From Caulobacter soli (lineage in GTDB: Bacteria > Pseudomonadota > Alphaproteobacteria > Caulobacterales > Caulobacteraceae), in NCBI RefSeq assembly GCF_011045195.1, contig NZ_CP049199.1, positions 4,633,501 through 4,697,500 of the forward strand: a DNA stretch of 64,000 nt, given 5' to 3'. Positions 1 to 8,092 of the stretch are shown here, piece after piece (position 1 is the first letter of the stretch; every line of letters starts with the position of its first letter). Made by a program: the position numbers and the translations under genes. The notes beneath the pieces were generated by a model, which ran no database searches, had not been told where the DNA came from, and saw only the letters and a list, made by a program, of their open reading frames with translations.

Positions 1-410
1 TGATCGAGGGCGTCTGCGAGGGCGCCCAGCGGGCCGGCGCCAAGGTCGAGGTGTCGATCGGCGACGACCTGTCGGCCATCCTGCGGCCCCAGGCCTTCAA
101 GCGCGCCCTGGCCAACCTGATCGACAACGCCGCCGCCCATGGCGAGACCGTCCGGGTCTCGTCCACCGCCGCCCCGAGCGGCGGCGTGTGGATCTTCGTC
201 GACGACGACGGCCCGGGCATTCCCGAGGACCGCTACGAGGAAGCCTTCCGCCCGTTCAACCGCCTGGACGAGTCGCGGAACCAGAACGAGAAGGGCGTGG
301 GCCTGGGCCTGGCCATCGCCCGCGACATGGCGCGCGGGCTGGGCGGGGAACTGACGCTGCAGAGGTCGCCGATGGGCGGGCTTAGGGCGGTGTTGCGGTT
401 GCCGGGGTAA
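1..410 (+). CDS. Sensor histidine kinase, C-terminal ATPase domain (partial)
   Basis: The reading frame is open from the window edge, so only the C-terminal part of the gene is present. It encodes a HATPase_c domain: an N-box (LANLIDNAAAH), a G1 box (DDDGPGIP) and a G2 box (KGVGLGLAIARDMA), followed by the usual beta-strand end of the fold. These boxes bind ATP-Mg in two-component kinases. The His-containing dimerisation domain and any sensor or membrane segment lie outside the window, so the signal and the partner regulator cannot be named. The spacing of the boxes resembles the OmpR-associated (EnvZ/PhoR-like) class, which is an inference. Confidence 0.85.
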   Translation, partial: IEGVCEGAQRAGAKVEVSIGDDLSAILRPQAFKRALANLIDNAAAHGETVRVSSTAAPSGGVWIFVDDDGPGIPEDRYEEAFRPFNRLDESRNQNEKGVGLGLAIARDMARGLGGELTLQRSPMGGLRAVLRLPG

Positions 411-426
411 GTCGGCGCCTAACCTA

Positions 427-565
427 GTCCCTCCCCCTGTGGGGGAGGCGGCCGAAGGCCGGTGGGGGGATGACTAGGGTCGTTCGATCCGTGTTGTGGC
501 CGCCTGCCGATCACTCCCCCCACCGTCGGCTTCGCCGACACCTCCCCCACAGGGGGAGGGCCTAG
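427..565. repeat. Palindromic intergenic repeat, family A copy 1
   Basis: Two inverted modules fill the gap between convergent genes. The left module is CTCCCCCTGTGGGGGAGG plus a GGCCGAAGGCC hairpin. The right module is GTCGGCTTCGCCGAC followed by CTCCCCCACAGGGGGAGG. About 60 bp of the right half, including the GGCCGCCTGCCGATCACTCC segment, recurs nearly unchanged at 28259-28322. The element probably acts as a bidirectional terminator or REP-like sequence. Confidence 0.8.
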
Positions 566-602
566 GAAGGTCGGAGCGTCAGGCCAGCATCGGTCGTCTA
601 TC

Positions 603-2144
603 CTACCGCATGGCCGCCTCGATGAAATGCGGCCCAGGCTCGCGCATCGCCCGGCTCATCGCCTCGTCGAACGCCTCGGCCGTCTCGACCCGCTCGGCCG
701 GCACGCCCAGCCCGCTGGCCACCGACACCCAGTCGATGCGCGGATCGGAGAGGTCCAGCAGCCGCGACGCCGCCGGTCCGGGCGTCCCGCCGCCGGTCCT
801 GCCCATCTCGATGCCGAGGATGCGATAGGCGTGGTTGGCGAACACCACCACCGTCACGTCCAGCCGCTCCCGCGCGATCGTCCATAGGCCCTGGATCGTG
901 TACATCCCCGCCCCGTCGCCATTCAGGCTCAGCACCTTGCGGTCGGGACAGGCCACGGCCGCGCCGATGGCCAGCGGAATGCCCTGGCCGATCGCGCCAC
1001 CCGTCAGGGACAGCCAGTCGTGGGCCCGGGCGTTGCGGGTCTGGGTGAAGATCGGCAGGCCGGCGGTCACCGCGTCGTCGGAGATGATCCCGCCGCTCGG
1101 CATGTGGCGGGCGATGGCCGCGCCCATGGCCCAGGCGTCCAGCTTGCCCGAGGGGGCCGGCGGTTTGGCGTAGGGCTCGATGGCCCCGACCGCCGGCGCG
1201 CCCAGCACCTCGGCCAGGGCTTCCAGCGCGGCGGCCGCGTCGGTGGCCCGGTCGCTCAACGTCAGGGTCGCGCAGCCGTCGGGGAACAGCAGGCTGGGCC
1301 GGTCGGGATAGGCGAAGAAGGCCACGGGCTGCGTCGTGGCGACCAGCACCATCAGGTCGACGCCCTCGAGGTCCGTCAGGGCCTGCTCGCCGAAATAGGG
1401 CAGTTTGTCGGGCCGGAAGCGGCCCTCGCCACGCGCCTGGCGGGCGGTGAAGGTGTCGGTCAGCACCCGCGCGCCGGTGGCCGCGATCCGCCCGGCGGCG
1501 GCGATGGCGGCCTCGCCGCACGCGCCCGAACCCAGGAGCAGCACGGGCTTGGCCGCCGTCTTCAGGGCCTTGGCGACGGCGGCGACCGAGGCCGGATCGG
1601 GCGTGCGAAAGCGCGGCCGCTCGATCACGGGTCCGGCGGTGTTGGTCTCGTTCCAGGCGCTGTCGGCGGGCAGGATCAGGCAGGCGTTTCCGCCCGGCGT
1701 CCCAAAGCTGGCGGCTACGGCCTCGGCGGCCAGCGGCCCGACCGTGTCGGCGCTGTCGGCCGACTTGACCCAGATGGCGTTCGGCGCGGCCAGGGCGGCG
1801 ATGTCGGAGTTGAGCGGCGCGTCGTATTTGCGGTGATCGACGGCGTGGTCGCCGATCACGTTGACCGTCGGCGTGAACGCCCTCCGGGCGTTGTGCAGAT
1901 TGGCCGCGCCGTTGGCGTAGCCGGGCCCCAGGTGCAGCAGGGTGCAGGCCGGCGTCCCGGTCATCCGCCCATAGCCGTCGGCCGCCCCGGTCGCCACGCC
2001 CTCGAACAGGCACAGCACGCTGCGCATGCGCGGCTCGCGATCCAGGGCCGCGACGAACTGCATCTCGCTGGTGCCGGGATTGGCGAAACAGGCGGTGACG
2101 CCGTTGTCGGCCAGGGTGGTGATCAGGGCGTCGGCGCCGTTCAT
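603..2144 (-). CDS. ThDP-dependent acetolactate synthase / benzoylformate decarboxylase-like enzyme
   Basis: The 513-residue protein has the three-domain thiamine-diphosphate fold of acetohydroxyacid synthase and 2-oxoacid decarboxylases. The cofactor-activating glutamate is in FANPGTSEMQF near residue 27. The ThDP/Mg motif begins LSLNGDGAGMYTIQ and runs into a FANHAYRIL segment. The protein is shorter than biosynthetic IlvB (about 560-600 residues) and has no adjacent ilvH, so it is more likely a stand-alone catabolic member of the family, such as a benzoylformate-decarboxylase-type enzyme. The substrate cannot be read from sequence. The gene diverges from the YhhN gene across a 135-bp gap. 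Confidence 0.8.
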   Translation of the reverse strand: MNGADALITTLADNGVTACFANPGTSEMQFVAALDREPRMRSVLCLFEGVATGAADGYGRMTGTPACTLLHLGPGYANGAANLHNARRAFTPTVNVIGDHAVDHRKYDAPLNSDIAALAAPNAIWVKSADSADTVGPLAAEAVAASFGTPGGNACLILPADSAWNETNTAGPVIERPRFRTPDPASVAAVAKALKTAAKPVLLLGSGACGEAAIAAAGRIAATGARVLTDTFTARQARGEGRFRPDKLPYFGEQALTDLEGVDLMVLVATTQPVAFFAYPDRPSLLFPDGCATLTLSDRATDAAAALEALAEVLGAPAVGAIEPYAKPPAPSGKLDAWAMGAAIARHMPSGGIISDDAVTAGLPIFTQTRNARAHDWLSLTGGAIGQGIPLAIGAAVACPDRKVLSLNGDGAGMYTIQGLWTIARERLDVTVVVFANHAYRILGIEMGRTGGGTPGPAASRLLDLSDPRIDWVSVASGLGVPAERVETAEAFDEAMSRAMREPGPHFIEAAMR

Positions 2145-2279
2145 GGTCTTCTCCGTACCGTTTCAGCCAGCTTCCGACATTTCGCGGAGGACGCCAACGA
2201 TGGTTGCGCGCACGCCGTCGCCCGTCGCAATCTGCCCGGCCGAAGCACCGCCAAAGAGCGGGCCGGCGAGGGGAAACGA

Positions 2280-2963
2280 ATGGTCAAGCAAAGCGCGCGC
2301 GCCACCGGGGTGCTGATCGCCTCGGTCGTCGCCGGGGTCACCTATGTCGCGGCCTGGGACCAGGGCCTGCCGCAAGCCGTCGAATTGACCTGGAAGGGCC
2401 TGGGTGTTGGACTGCTGGCGGTCTACGCGGCGCTGAACGCTCGGAGTTTGGACGGTTGGCTGCTGGTCGCGGTCATGGCCTTCGGAACCCTGGGCGACGT
2501 GCTGCTGGGCGCGGCCGGGCTGACGGTCGGGGCGCTGGCCTTCCTGGCCGGGCATCTGGTCGCCATCGGCCTCTACCTGCGCAACCGCCGGCCGGCGCCG
2601 TCGCGCAGCCAACTGGCCCTGGCCGTCTTGCTGGTTCCGGCCGTGGTGATCGTGGCGTTTCTGCTGCCCACCGACCGGGCCGGCGCGCCGGGCGTGGCGC
2701 TCTACAGCCTGGGCCTGGCCCTGATGGCGGCGAGCGCCTGGCTCAGCCGGTTTCCACGCTACCGCGTGGGCATCGGGGCGCTGATGTTCGTGGTCTCGGA
2801 CCTGCTGATCTTCGGCCGAGACGAGCCGGGGCCAGGCCATTTCGCGACCGGGCTGGCGGTGTGGGGGCTGTACTATTTCGGGCAGGTGCTGATCTGCGTG
2901 GGGGTGGTCAGAGCTTTAAAAACTCCGCTCATCCCGGCGAATGCCGGGACCCAGATCCCATAA
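2280..2963 (+). CDS. YhhN/TMEM86-family membrane protein (lysoplasmalogenase-like)
   Basis: The protein has 227 residues and about seven to eight hydrophobic segments. Features typical of the YhhN family are ARSLDGWLLVAVMAFGTLGD and the late YRVGIGALMFVVSDLLI segment, whose acidic residues are the family's conserved positions. Characterised relatives hydrolyse the vinyl-ether bond of lysoplasmalogens; the bacterial substrate is uncertain. ATG 2280 was chosen because GAGGGGAAACGA precedes it; the open frame runs far upstream without a better start. Oddly, the last residues (about LIPANAGTQIP) are encoded by the left arm of the intergenic repeat at 2925, so the natural C-terminus has been replaced or extended by repeat sequence. 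Confidence 0.8.
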   Translation: MVKQSARATGVLIASVVAGVTYVAAWDQGLPQAVELTWKGLGVGLLAVYAALNARSLDGWLLVAVMAFGTLGDVLLGAAGLTVGALAFLAGHLVAIGLYLRNRRPAPSRSQLALAVLLVPAVVIVAFLLPTDRAGAPGVALYSLGLALMAASAWLSRFPRYRVGIGALMFVVSDLLIFGRDEPGPGHFATGLAVWGLYYFGQVLICVGVVRALKTPLIPANAGTQIP

Positions 2964-3051
2964 TGGTGTGGATGATTGGAAAATCTCAGCGCTATTGGCG
3001 TCAATCACATCGCTAGTCCATCTGGGTCCCGGCATTCGCCGGGATGAACGG
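2925..3051. repeat. Palindromic repeat, family C, two-arm form
   Basis: Arms of 31 bp at 2925-2955 and 3021-3051 are inverted copies with one mismatch, each beginning CCGCTCATCCCGGC or its equivalent. A 65-bp spacer separates them. The element lies at a convergent junction. Its left arm overlaps the 3' end of the YhhN coding region and supplies the stop codon context. A second two-arm copy with 32-bp perfect arms lies at 46174-46300. Confidence 0.85.
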
Positions 3052-3053
3052 AA

Positions 3054-4862
3054 TTAAGGGAACACCATCACCCCGTCGTCCGGCTCCTCGGCGAACAGCC
3101 GCGCCAGCTCCGCCGGGCGCCGCTCGCGCGCCAGGGCCTGGTTGATGTAGCCCTTGTCGGTCAGCTCGCCCGAGGCCGCGTCGGGCGCGCCGTCCAGCAC
3201 CAGGGCCCGGGTCACCTTGCCGCCGCCTTTGGCCAGGCCGTTCAGGCGCTCCAGCCCTGCCCGGATCGCCGCCCGCACCGCCTCGGGCTCGCCGATGCGC
3301 AGGGCCGCCTTGGGGTCGAGGAACAGCATCAGCCCCACGCCGTCCCGCCCCTCGCCGCAGACCACCGCGTCGGCGACCGCGCCGGCGATCGCCGAGACCG
3401 CCGCCACCCGCAGGGCGCCAGCCACAACGAAGGTGCCGTTGGCCAGCTTGAAGTTCTCGACCAGCCGCCCGTCGAACACCAGGCCCGCCGAAGGATTGAG
3501 CCGGTCCGCCAGCTTGGCCGCGTCGCCCAGCCGGTAGAAGCCGTCCTCGTCGAACGCCGCCGCCGAAACCTCGGGCATGTCGAGATAGCCGGGCGAGACC
3601 TGCGGCCCCTTCACGCGGATCTCGAACTTGTCGGGCGGACCGTCCAGCACCGGCACCAGCTTGACCGTCGTGCCGGGCGTAGGCAGGCCGATCATGCCCG
3701 AGCGGGCGTTGAGCCAGTGGATGTTGCAGGCGGTCGGACCGGTCTCGGTGGCGCCATAGCCGGTAGCGAAGGTCACCCGGCAGCCGATCGTCTTCAGGGC
3801 CACGGCCTGAACCCGGTCGAGGATCGACTGGGCCATGGACGCGCCGCCATATTGCAGCACCCGCACCTTCTCGAAGAACCGCGCCGCCAGGGCCGGATCG
3901 CGCTCCAGCTCGCCGACCAGCAGGCCCCAGCCGGCCGGGACCATGTTGTGATAGGTCGTGGCCACCTCGCGCAGGTTCCGCACCGTCTCGTCGAAGCGGC
4001 CGCCAGCCAGCGGCTGGCCAGCATCGATGTACAAAGTCCCGCCTCGGTGCAGCACCATGTGCAGGATGGCGTTGGCGCCCAGGCTGTGGCTCCAGGGGGC
4101 GGAATTGACCAGCACCGGCGGCTCGGGATCCTCATAGCACGCGGCGATCTGGGCCGCGTTCATCGCGACATTGGCGTGGGTGCAGACCACCGCCTTGGGC
4201 TGGCCGGTCGAGCCGGAGGTCAGCAGCAGCTTGGCGACGTCGTCGGGCCGGCAGATCGGCGGCTGGGGCTCGGCGTCCAAGAGGGTCTCGAACCCCACGT
4301 CGCCGTCTCGGGCGTTGCGGCTGGCGATCACCGGCAGGCCGGCCAGGAACGGCGCGGCCAGGGCGTCGGCGAAGGCCTCGGCGTCGTCGACATAGACCGC
4401 CGCCGGCTTCAGCCGCTCGACCGCGAAGGCCAGGCGCGAGAGGTCCGCGCCCTTCAGGCCGTACTGCGGCGAGACGGGCGCGATCGGCGCGCCCAGGCTC
4501 ATGGCCGCATAGCCGATCAGGGCGTGGTCGACGCCGTTGCGGGCCAGGATCAGCAGGGGCTTGCCCTGCGAGAGGCCCAAGGCGGAAAGCCCGCCGGCCA
4601 GTCGCGCGACCTGGTCGGCCGCCTCGGCGTAGGTCACGGTCCGCCAGCCTTCGGCGCCTTCACTCGACCTTTCGGCCAGCCAGACGCGGTGCGGGGTCTG
4701 CGAGGCCCAGCGGACCAACGGCGCGGTCACGGTCTGGACGGTGCGGGAATAGGGGGTGGGATTGCGCAGGATCAGGACGTCGCCGCGTCGTTCGACGTCC
4801 AGCGCCGGGGGCGCATAGCGGGCGTCTCGAAACGGCGCGTGGGTCTCTGACGTCCCATCCAT
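3054..4862 (-). CDS. Feruloyl-CoA synthase-like AMP-forming acyl-CoA ligase
   Basis: The product is a 602-residue ANL-superfamily adenylate-forming enzyme. It contains the P-loop motif LLLTSGSTGQPKA, a TGYGATETGPT motif and a GDAAKLAD segment near the domain boundary. Length and the overall pattern match feruloyl-CoA synthetases, which activate hydroxycinnamic acids with ATP and CoA for vanillate-type degradation. No enoyl-CoA hydratase/lyase or vanillin dehydrogenase gene is adjacent, so the substrate remains inferred. The start at ATG 4862 (MDGTSETH) was chosen because the 22 upstream residues are basic and non-conserved in character. Confidence 0.75.
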   Translation of the reverse strand: MDGTSETHAPFRDARYAPPALDVERRGDVLILRNPTPYSRTVQTVTAPLVRWASQTPHRVWLAERSSEGAEGWRTVTYAEAADQVARLAGGLSALGLSQGKPLLILARNGVDHALIGYAAMSLGAPIAPVSPQYGLKGADLSRLAFAVERLKPAAVYVDDAEAFADALAAPFLAGLPVIASRNARDGDVGFETLLDAEPQPPICRPDDVAKLLLTSGSTGQPKAVVCTHANVAMNAAQIAACYEDPEPPVLVNSAPWSHSLGANAILHMVLHRGGTLYIDAGQPLAGGRFDETVRNLREVATTYHNMVPAGWGLLVGELERDPALAARFFEKVRVLQYGGASMAQSILDRVQAVALKTIGCRVTFATGYGATETGPTACNIHWLNARSGMIGLPTPGTTVKLVPVLDGPPDKFEIRVKGPQVSPGYLDMPEVSAAAFDEDGFYRLGDAAKLADRLNPSAGLVFDGRLVENFKLANGTFVVAGALRVAAVSAIAGAVADAVVCGEGRDGVGLMLFLDPKAALRIGEPEAVRAAIRAGLERLNGLAKGGGKVTRALVLDGAPDAASGELTDKGYINQALARERRPAELARLFAEEPDDGVMVFP

Positions 4863-5098
4863 GAGTCGAAGTGTTAACCACGGCGGAGCGGGGCGCAATG
4901 GCCCTCTAAATCCGCTCTTCCCGGCCATAGGCCGCCAGCGCCTCGCGCGCAGCTTGGCGCGGGCCGAAGTCGACCTCGATCAGGAGAAGCCGCCCAACGA
5001 CGCCTTGCCCCCGGAGAACGACCGTCACGCAGAGCTTAACCATAGGAATAATTCGTGATACGCATTACCGCAATGGTTGCGGAGGCGGGGGCTCGGCG

Positions 5099-6598
5099 AT
5101 GGTCAAGTTGGCGGTGTTTTGCGACGGCACGTGGAACGGGCTGCGCATGCCCAACCTGACGAACGTCGCCCGGTTGGCGCGATCGGTCAAACAGACGGAC
5201 GACGACGGCCAGGCTCAGATCGTCTTCTACGACGAAGGCGTGGGCGTGAAGAGCGGCGTCAGCCGCACCACCGACTGGCTGGAAAGCGTGCTGGGCGGCG
5301 CGTTCGGCTGGGGCCTGGATCGCAAGATCGAGCAGGCCTATCGCTTCATCGTCCTGAACTACAGGCCGATCGAGGACGACATCTACATCTTCGGCTTCAG
5401 CCGCGGAGCCTATACCGCCCGCAGTCTTTGCGGGCTGATCCGCAAATGCGGTATCCTGAGACCCGAGTGCATGGCCAGGATTCCGGAAGCCGTGAAGCTC
5501 TACAGGAATCGCAATTTCCACCCGGCCGGGCCCGAATGTCAGGAATTTCGCCGTCTCTACGCCCATGAGAACGAAGCCGTCGGCGACGAGGACCTGACCG
5601 AGCAGGAGCGCCTGGTGCCCCGCCCGAGCCAGGACAAGCTGGTCAACATCCGCTACCTGGGCCTGTGGGACACCGTCGGCTCGATGGGCGTGCCCGACCG
5701 CTTTCTCCTGCTGAGCTTTTTCAACCGCCGCTACCGCTTCCACGACACCAGGGCCTCGGCCCTGATCGAAAGCCTGCGGCACGCCATCGCGGCGGATGAG
5801 GATCGCCGGACATTCGGCGCCACGCCGTTCTCCAACATCCGGGAACTCAATGTCGACGCCGCCGAGAAGGCGGCCAAGGCCAGGACGGCCGAAGCCAGCA
5901 AGACCTTCAAGCTCTTCAAGTCCAAGAGGGCGTTCGACGCCGACGTCGCCACCGAGGGATCCTGGGTGGCCGAGCAGGACAAGCGCCCCTATCAGCAGAA
6001 GTGGTTTCCGGGCGATCACGGCGCGGTCGGCGGCGGCAATCCTCAGTTCGGACTGTCCAGCGCCGCCCTGTTGTGGGTGGCCCAAGGCGCGGAAGTCGCG
6101 GGGCTGGCGCTCGACCATCGGCCCACCAGCGATCTCACCGCCGCCGAGGCCCAACGCCTTTCGACCGCCGACTGGCGGGTCGGCGCCACGCCGGGCACGA
6201 CGCGCTCGCCCTGGGCCTGCGACCTGCTGGGCCTGATCGGCGGCTATCGCGCCCGCGCGTTCACGATCAGCCACGAAGAGGTCCACGACTCGGCGCGGGA
6301 GCGCTGGCGTCGCATCCGATCCTATCGTCCCAAGGTCTTCGAACCGTTCACCGGCCGAGTGGTCATCCCTCCGCACCGGAAGGTGGCCTGGGTGCTGGGG
6401 CCGCTGATGCGCCTCCTGATCGCCATCGGCGCCGTCGTGGCGATCCTGGTCGCGCTCTATCTCGTGGCGCTGCTGACCCGGGATCTGCTGTGCCTTGTTC
6501 CCTGGTCGCGGGCCCAGGAAGCGGCGGACGCCCTGACGGCCCTGGGCGAAAGCATCGGCAAGCTCATCGAGCCCTGCTGCAAGCCAGCCAGGCCCTAG
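5099..6598 (+). CDS. DUF2235 alpha/beta-hydrolase with C-terminal membrane anchor
   Basis: The 499-residue protein begins MVKLAVFCDGTWNG, the signature of DUF2235 (T6SS Tle1-type phospholipase domain), and carries the nucleophile elbow GFSRGAYTAR at about residues 99-108. A conserved Asp lies in LGLWDTVGSMG and the candidate His in WFPGDHGAVGGG. Near the C-terminus a long hydrophobic stretch (about residues 435-460) predicts one membrane anchor. Some family members are type VI effectors, but no T6SS gene, VgrG, PAAR or immunity partner lies nearby. A housekeeping membrane-associated lipase or esterase is therefore equally possible. The gene is convergent with the amidohydrolase, 8 bp apart. 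Confidence 0.8.
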   Translation: MVKLAVFCDGTWNGLRMPNLTNVARLARSVKQTDDDGQAQIVFYDEGVGVKSGVSRTTDWLESVLGGAFGWGLDRKIEQAYRFIVLNYRPIEDDIYIFGFSRGAYTARSLCGLIRKCGILRPECMARIPEAVKLYRNRNFHPAGPECQEFRRLYAHENEAVGDEDLTEQERLVPRPSQDKLVNIRYLGLWDTVGSMGVPDRFLLLSFFNRRYRFHDTRASALIESLRHAIAADEDRRTFGATPFSNIRELNVDAAEKAAKARTAEASKTFKLFKSKRAFDADVATEGSWVAEQDKRPYQQKWFPGDHGAVGGGNPQFGLSSAALLWVAQGAEVAGLALDHRPTSDLTAAEAQRLSTADWRVGATPGTTRSPWACDLLGLIGGYRARAFTISHEEVHDSARERWRRIRSYRPKVFEPFTGRVVIPPHRKVAWVLGPLMRLLIAIGAVVAILVALYLVALLTRDLLCLVPWSRAQEAADALTALGESIGKLIEPCCKPARP

Positions 6599-6606
6599 GC
6601 CGGAGC

Positions 6607-7941
6607 CTAGCCCGCCAGCGTCTCCAGGAACCGCACCGGCGCGCCCGTGCCCTCGGCCACGATCTCGTCGTCGCGCATGACCACCGTCCCGCGCACGATG
6701 GTCGCCACCGGCCAGGCCTTGGCTTCGAAGCCGTCGAACGGGGTCCAACCCGAGCGGGTGGCCATCCAGTCGTGGGTGATGACGCGCTTGGCCTTCATGT
6801 CGACGATGGTGAAGTCGGCGTCGAAGCCCTCGGCGATGCGGCCCTTGTCGGCCAGGCCGAACACGCGGTTGACGCCATGGCTGGTCAGGTCGACGAAGCG
6901 CTCCAGCGACAGGCGGCCGTTGACCACGTGGGTCAGCATGATCGGCACCAGGGTCTGGACCCCCGGCATGCCCGAGGGCGAGGCCGGATAGGGCCGGGCC
7001 TTTTCCTCGCGGGTGTGGGGGGCGTGGTCGCTGCCCAGCACGTCGGCGATGCCGGTCTCGATGCCGCGCCAGACGCCGGCCACGTGCTCGGCCGAGCGGA
7101 TCGGCGGGTTCATCTGGGCGAAGCCCTTCAGGCGCTCATAGGCTTCCGGCGCGACCAGGGTCAGGTGCTGGGGCGTGACCTCGACGCTGGCTACGTCCTT
7201 GTGCTTGGCCAGGAAGTCGATCTCCTGGTGGGTGGTCACGTGCAGCACGTGGATGCGCTTGCCCAGGCTTTTGGCGATCCGCACCAGGCGCTCGGTCGAC
7301 TGCATGGCGGCCTGAGCGTCGCGGACCTCAGGGTGGCTGGTCCAGTCGCCAGGGCGGGCCAGGCCGCGGCGCTCGGCCAGGCGGTACTCGTCCTCGGAGT
7401 GGAAGGCGGCGCGGCGGTTCACGTGCCGCAGCACGTTCTCGACGCCCTCGTCGTCCTGGACCAGCAGGGTGCCGGTCGAGGCGCCCATGAACACCTTGAT
7501 GCCGCAGCAGCCCGGCAGGCGCTCCAGCTCGCCCAGGAACGTCGCGTTCTCGTGGGTGCCGCCGACATAGAAGGCGTGGTCGGTGTGCATGCGGCCCTTG
7601 GCGCGGGCCAGCTTGTCGGCCAGGGCGTCCGGGTCGGTGGTGGTCGGCTCGGTGTTGGGCATCTCGAACACGGCGACCACGCCGCCCAGGGCCGCGCCAC
7701 GCGAGCCGCTTTCCAGGTCTTCCTTCCACTCCAGCCCCGGCTCGCGGAAGTGGACCTGGCTGTCGATGACGCCGGGCAGGACGGTCAGGCCCGTGGCGTC
7801 GAAGATCTCGCCCGCCGAGGCTTGGCCCAGGTCGCCGATGGCGACGATCTTGCCGCCCCGCACGCCGATGTCGGTGAAGCCGCGTCCCGCGTGATTGACC
7901 ACCTCGCCGCCGCGCACGATCAGGTCGAAGGTCTGGGTCAT
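6607..7941 (-). CDS. pyrC: Dihydroorotase-like cyclic amidohydrolase
   Basis: The 444-residue product belongs to the type I dihydroorotase/allantoinase branch of the amidohydrolase superfamily. It retains the carboxylated-Lys region (GIKVFMGAST), metal-binding His in FHSEDEYRL and IHVLHVTTH, and the catalytic Asp in GSDHAPHTREEK. In the first motif, usually HxH, the sequence reads SQVHFREPG, so Gln62 replaces the first metal-ligand His. True DHOase activity in pyrimidine synthesis is therefore likely but not certain; another ring-opening amidase is possible. ATG 7941 (MTQTFDLIVRGG) fits the family N-terminus. No pyrB is adjacent. Confidence 0.75.
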   Translation of the reverse strand: MTQTFDLIVRGGEVVNHAGRGFTDIGVRGGKIVAIGDLGQASAGEIFDATGLTVLPGVIDSQVHFREPGLEWKEDLESGSRGAALGGVVAVFEMPNTEPTTTDPDALADKLARAKGRMHTDHAFYVGGTHENATFLGELERLPGCCGIKVFMGASTGTLLVQDDEGVENVLRHVNRRAAFHSEDEYRLAERRGLARPGDWTSHPEVRDAQAAMQSTERLVRIAKSLGKRIHVLHVTTHQEIDFLAKHKDVASVEVTPQHLTLVAPEAYERLKGFAQMNPPIRSAEHVAGVWRGIETGIADVLGSDHAPHTREEKARPYPASPSGMPGVQTLVPIMLTHVVNGRLSLERFVDLTSHGVNRVFGLADKGRIAEGFDADFTIVDMKAKRVITHDWMATRSGWTPFDGFEAKAWPVATIVRGTVVMRDDEIVAEGTGAPVRFLETLAG

Positions 7942-8092
7942 GGGGGCGGCTCCTGGCCAAGCATTTGGGCGGTGTCCTGGCGGTCTAGGAGCCCGCCCGG
8001 ACCGCCGCAAGGCCAAATTGACCCGCTTGCGACATTGACCGCCGCGCGGGACGGGCGCACCTCCCCGTCATTCCTTAGCGCACGAGGCTCCG

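Noticed and set aside
427..565. CRISPR array or IS element
   Set aside because: The repeats are inverted, single, scattered and lack regular spacers, transposase genes or target duplications. They fit REP-like intergenic palindromes.
5099..6598. Type VI secretion effector-immunity locus
   Set aside because: No VgrG, PAAR, Hcp or immunity-like gene is adjacent; the domain alone does not prove an effector.
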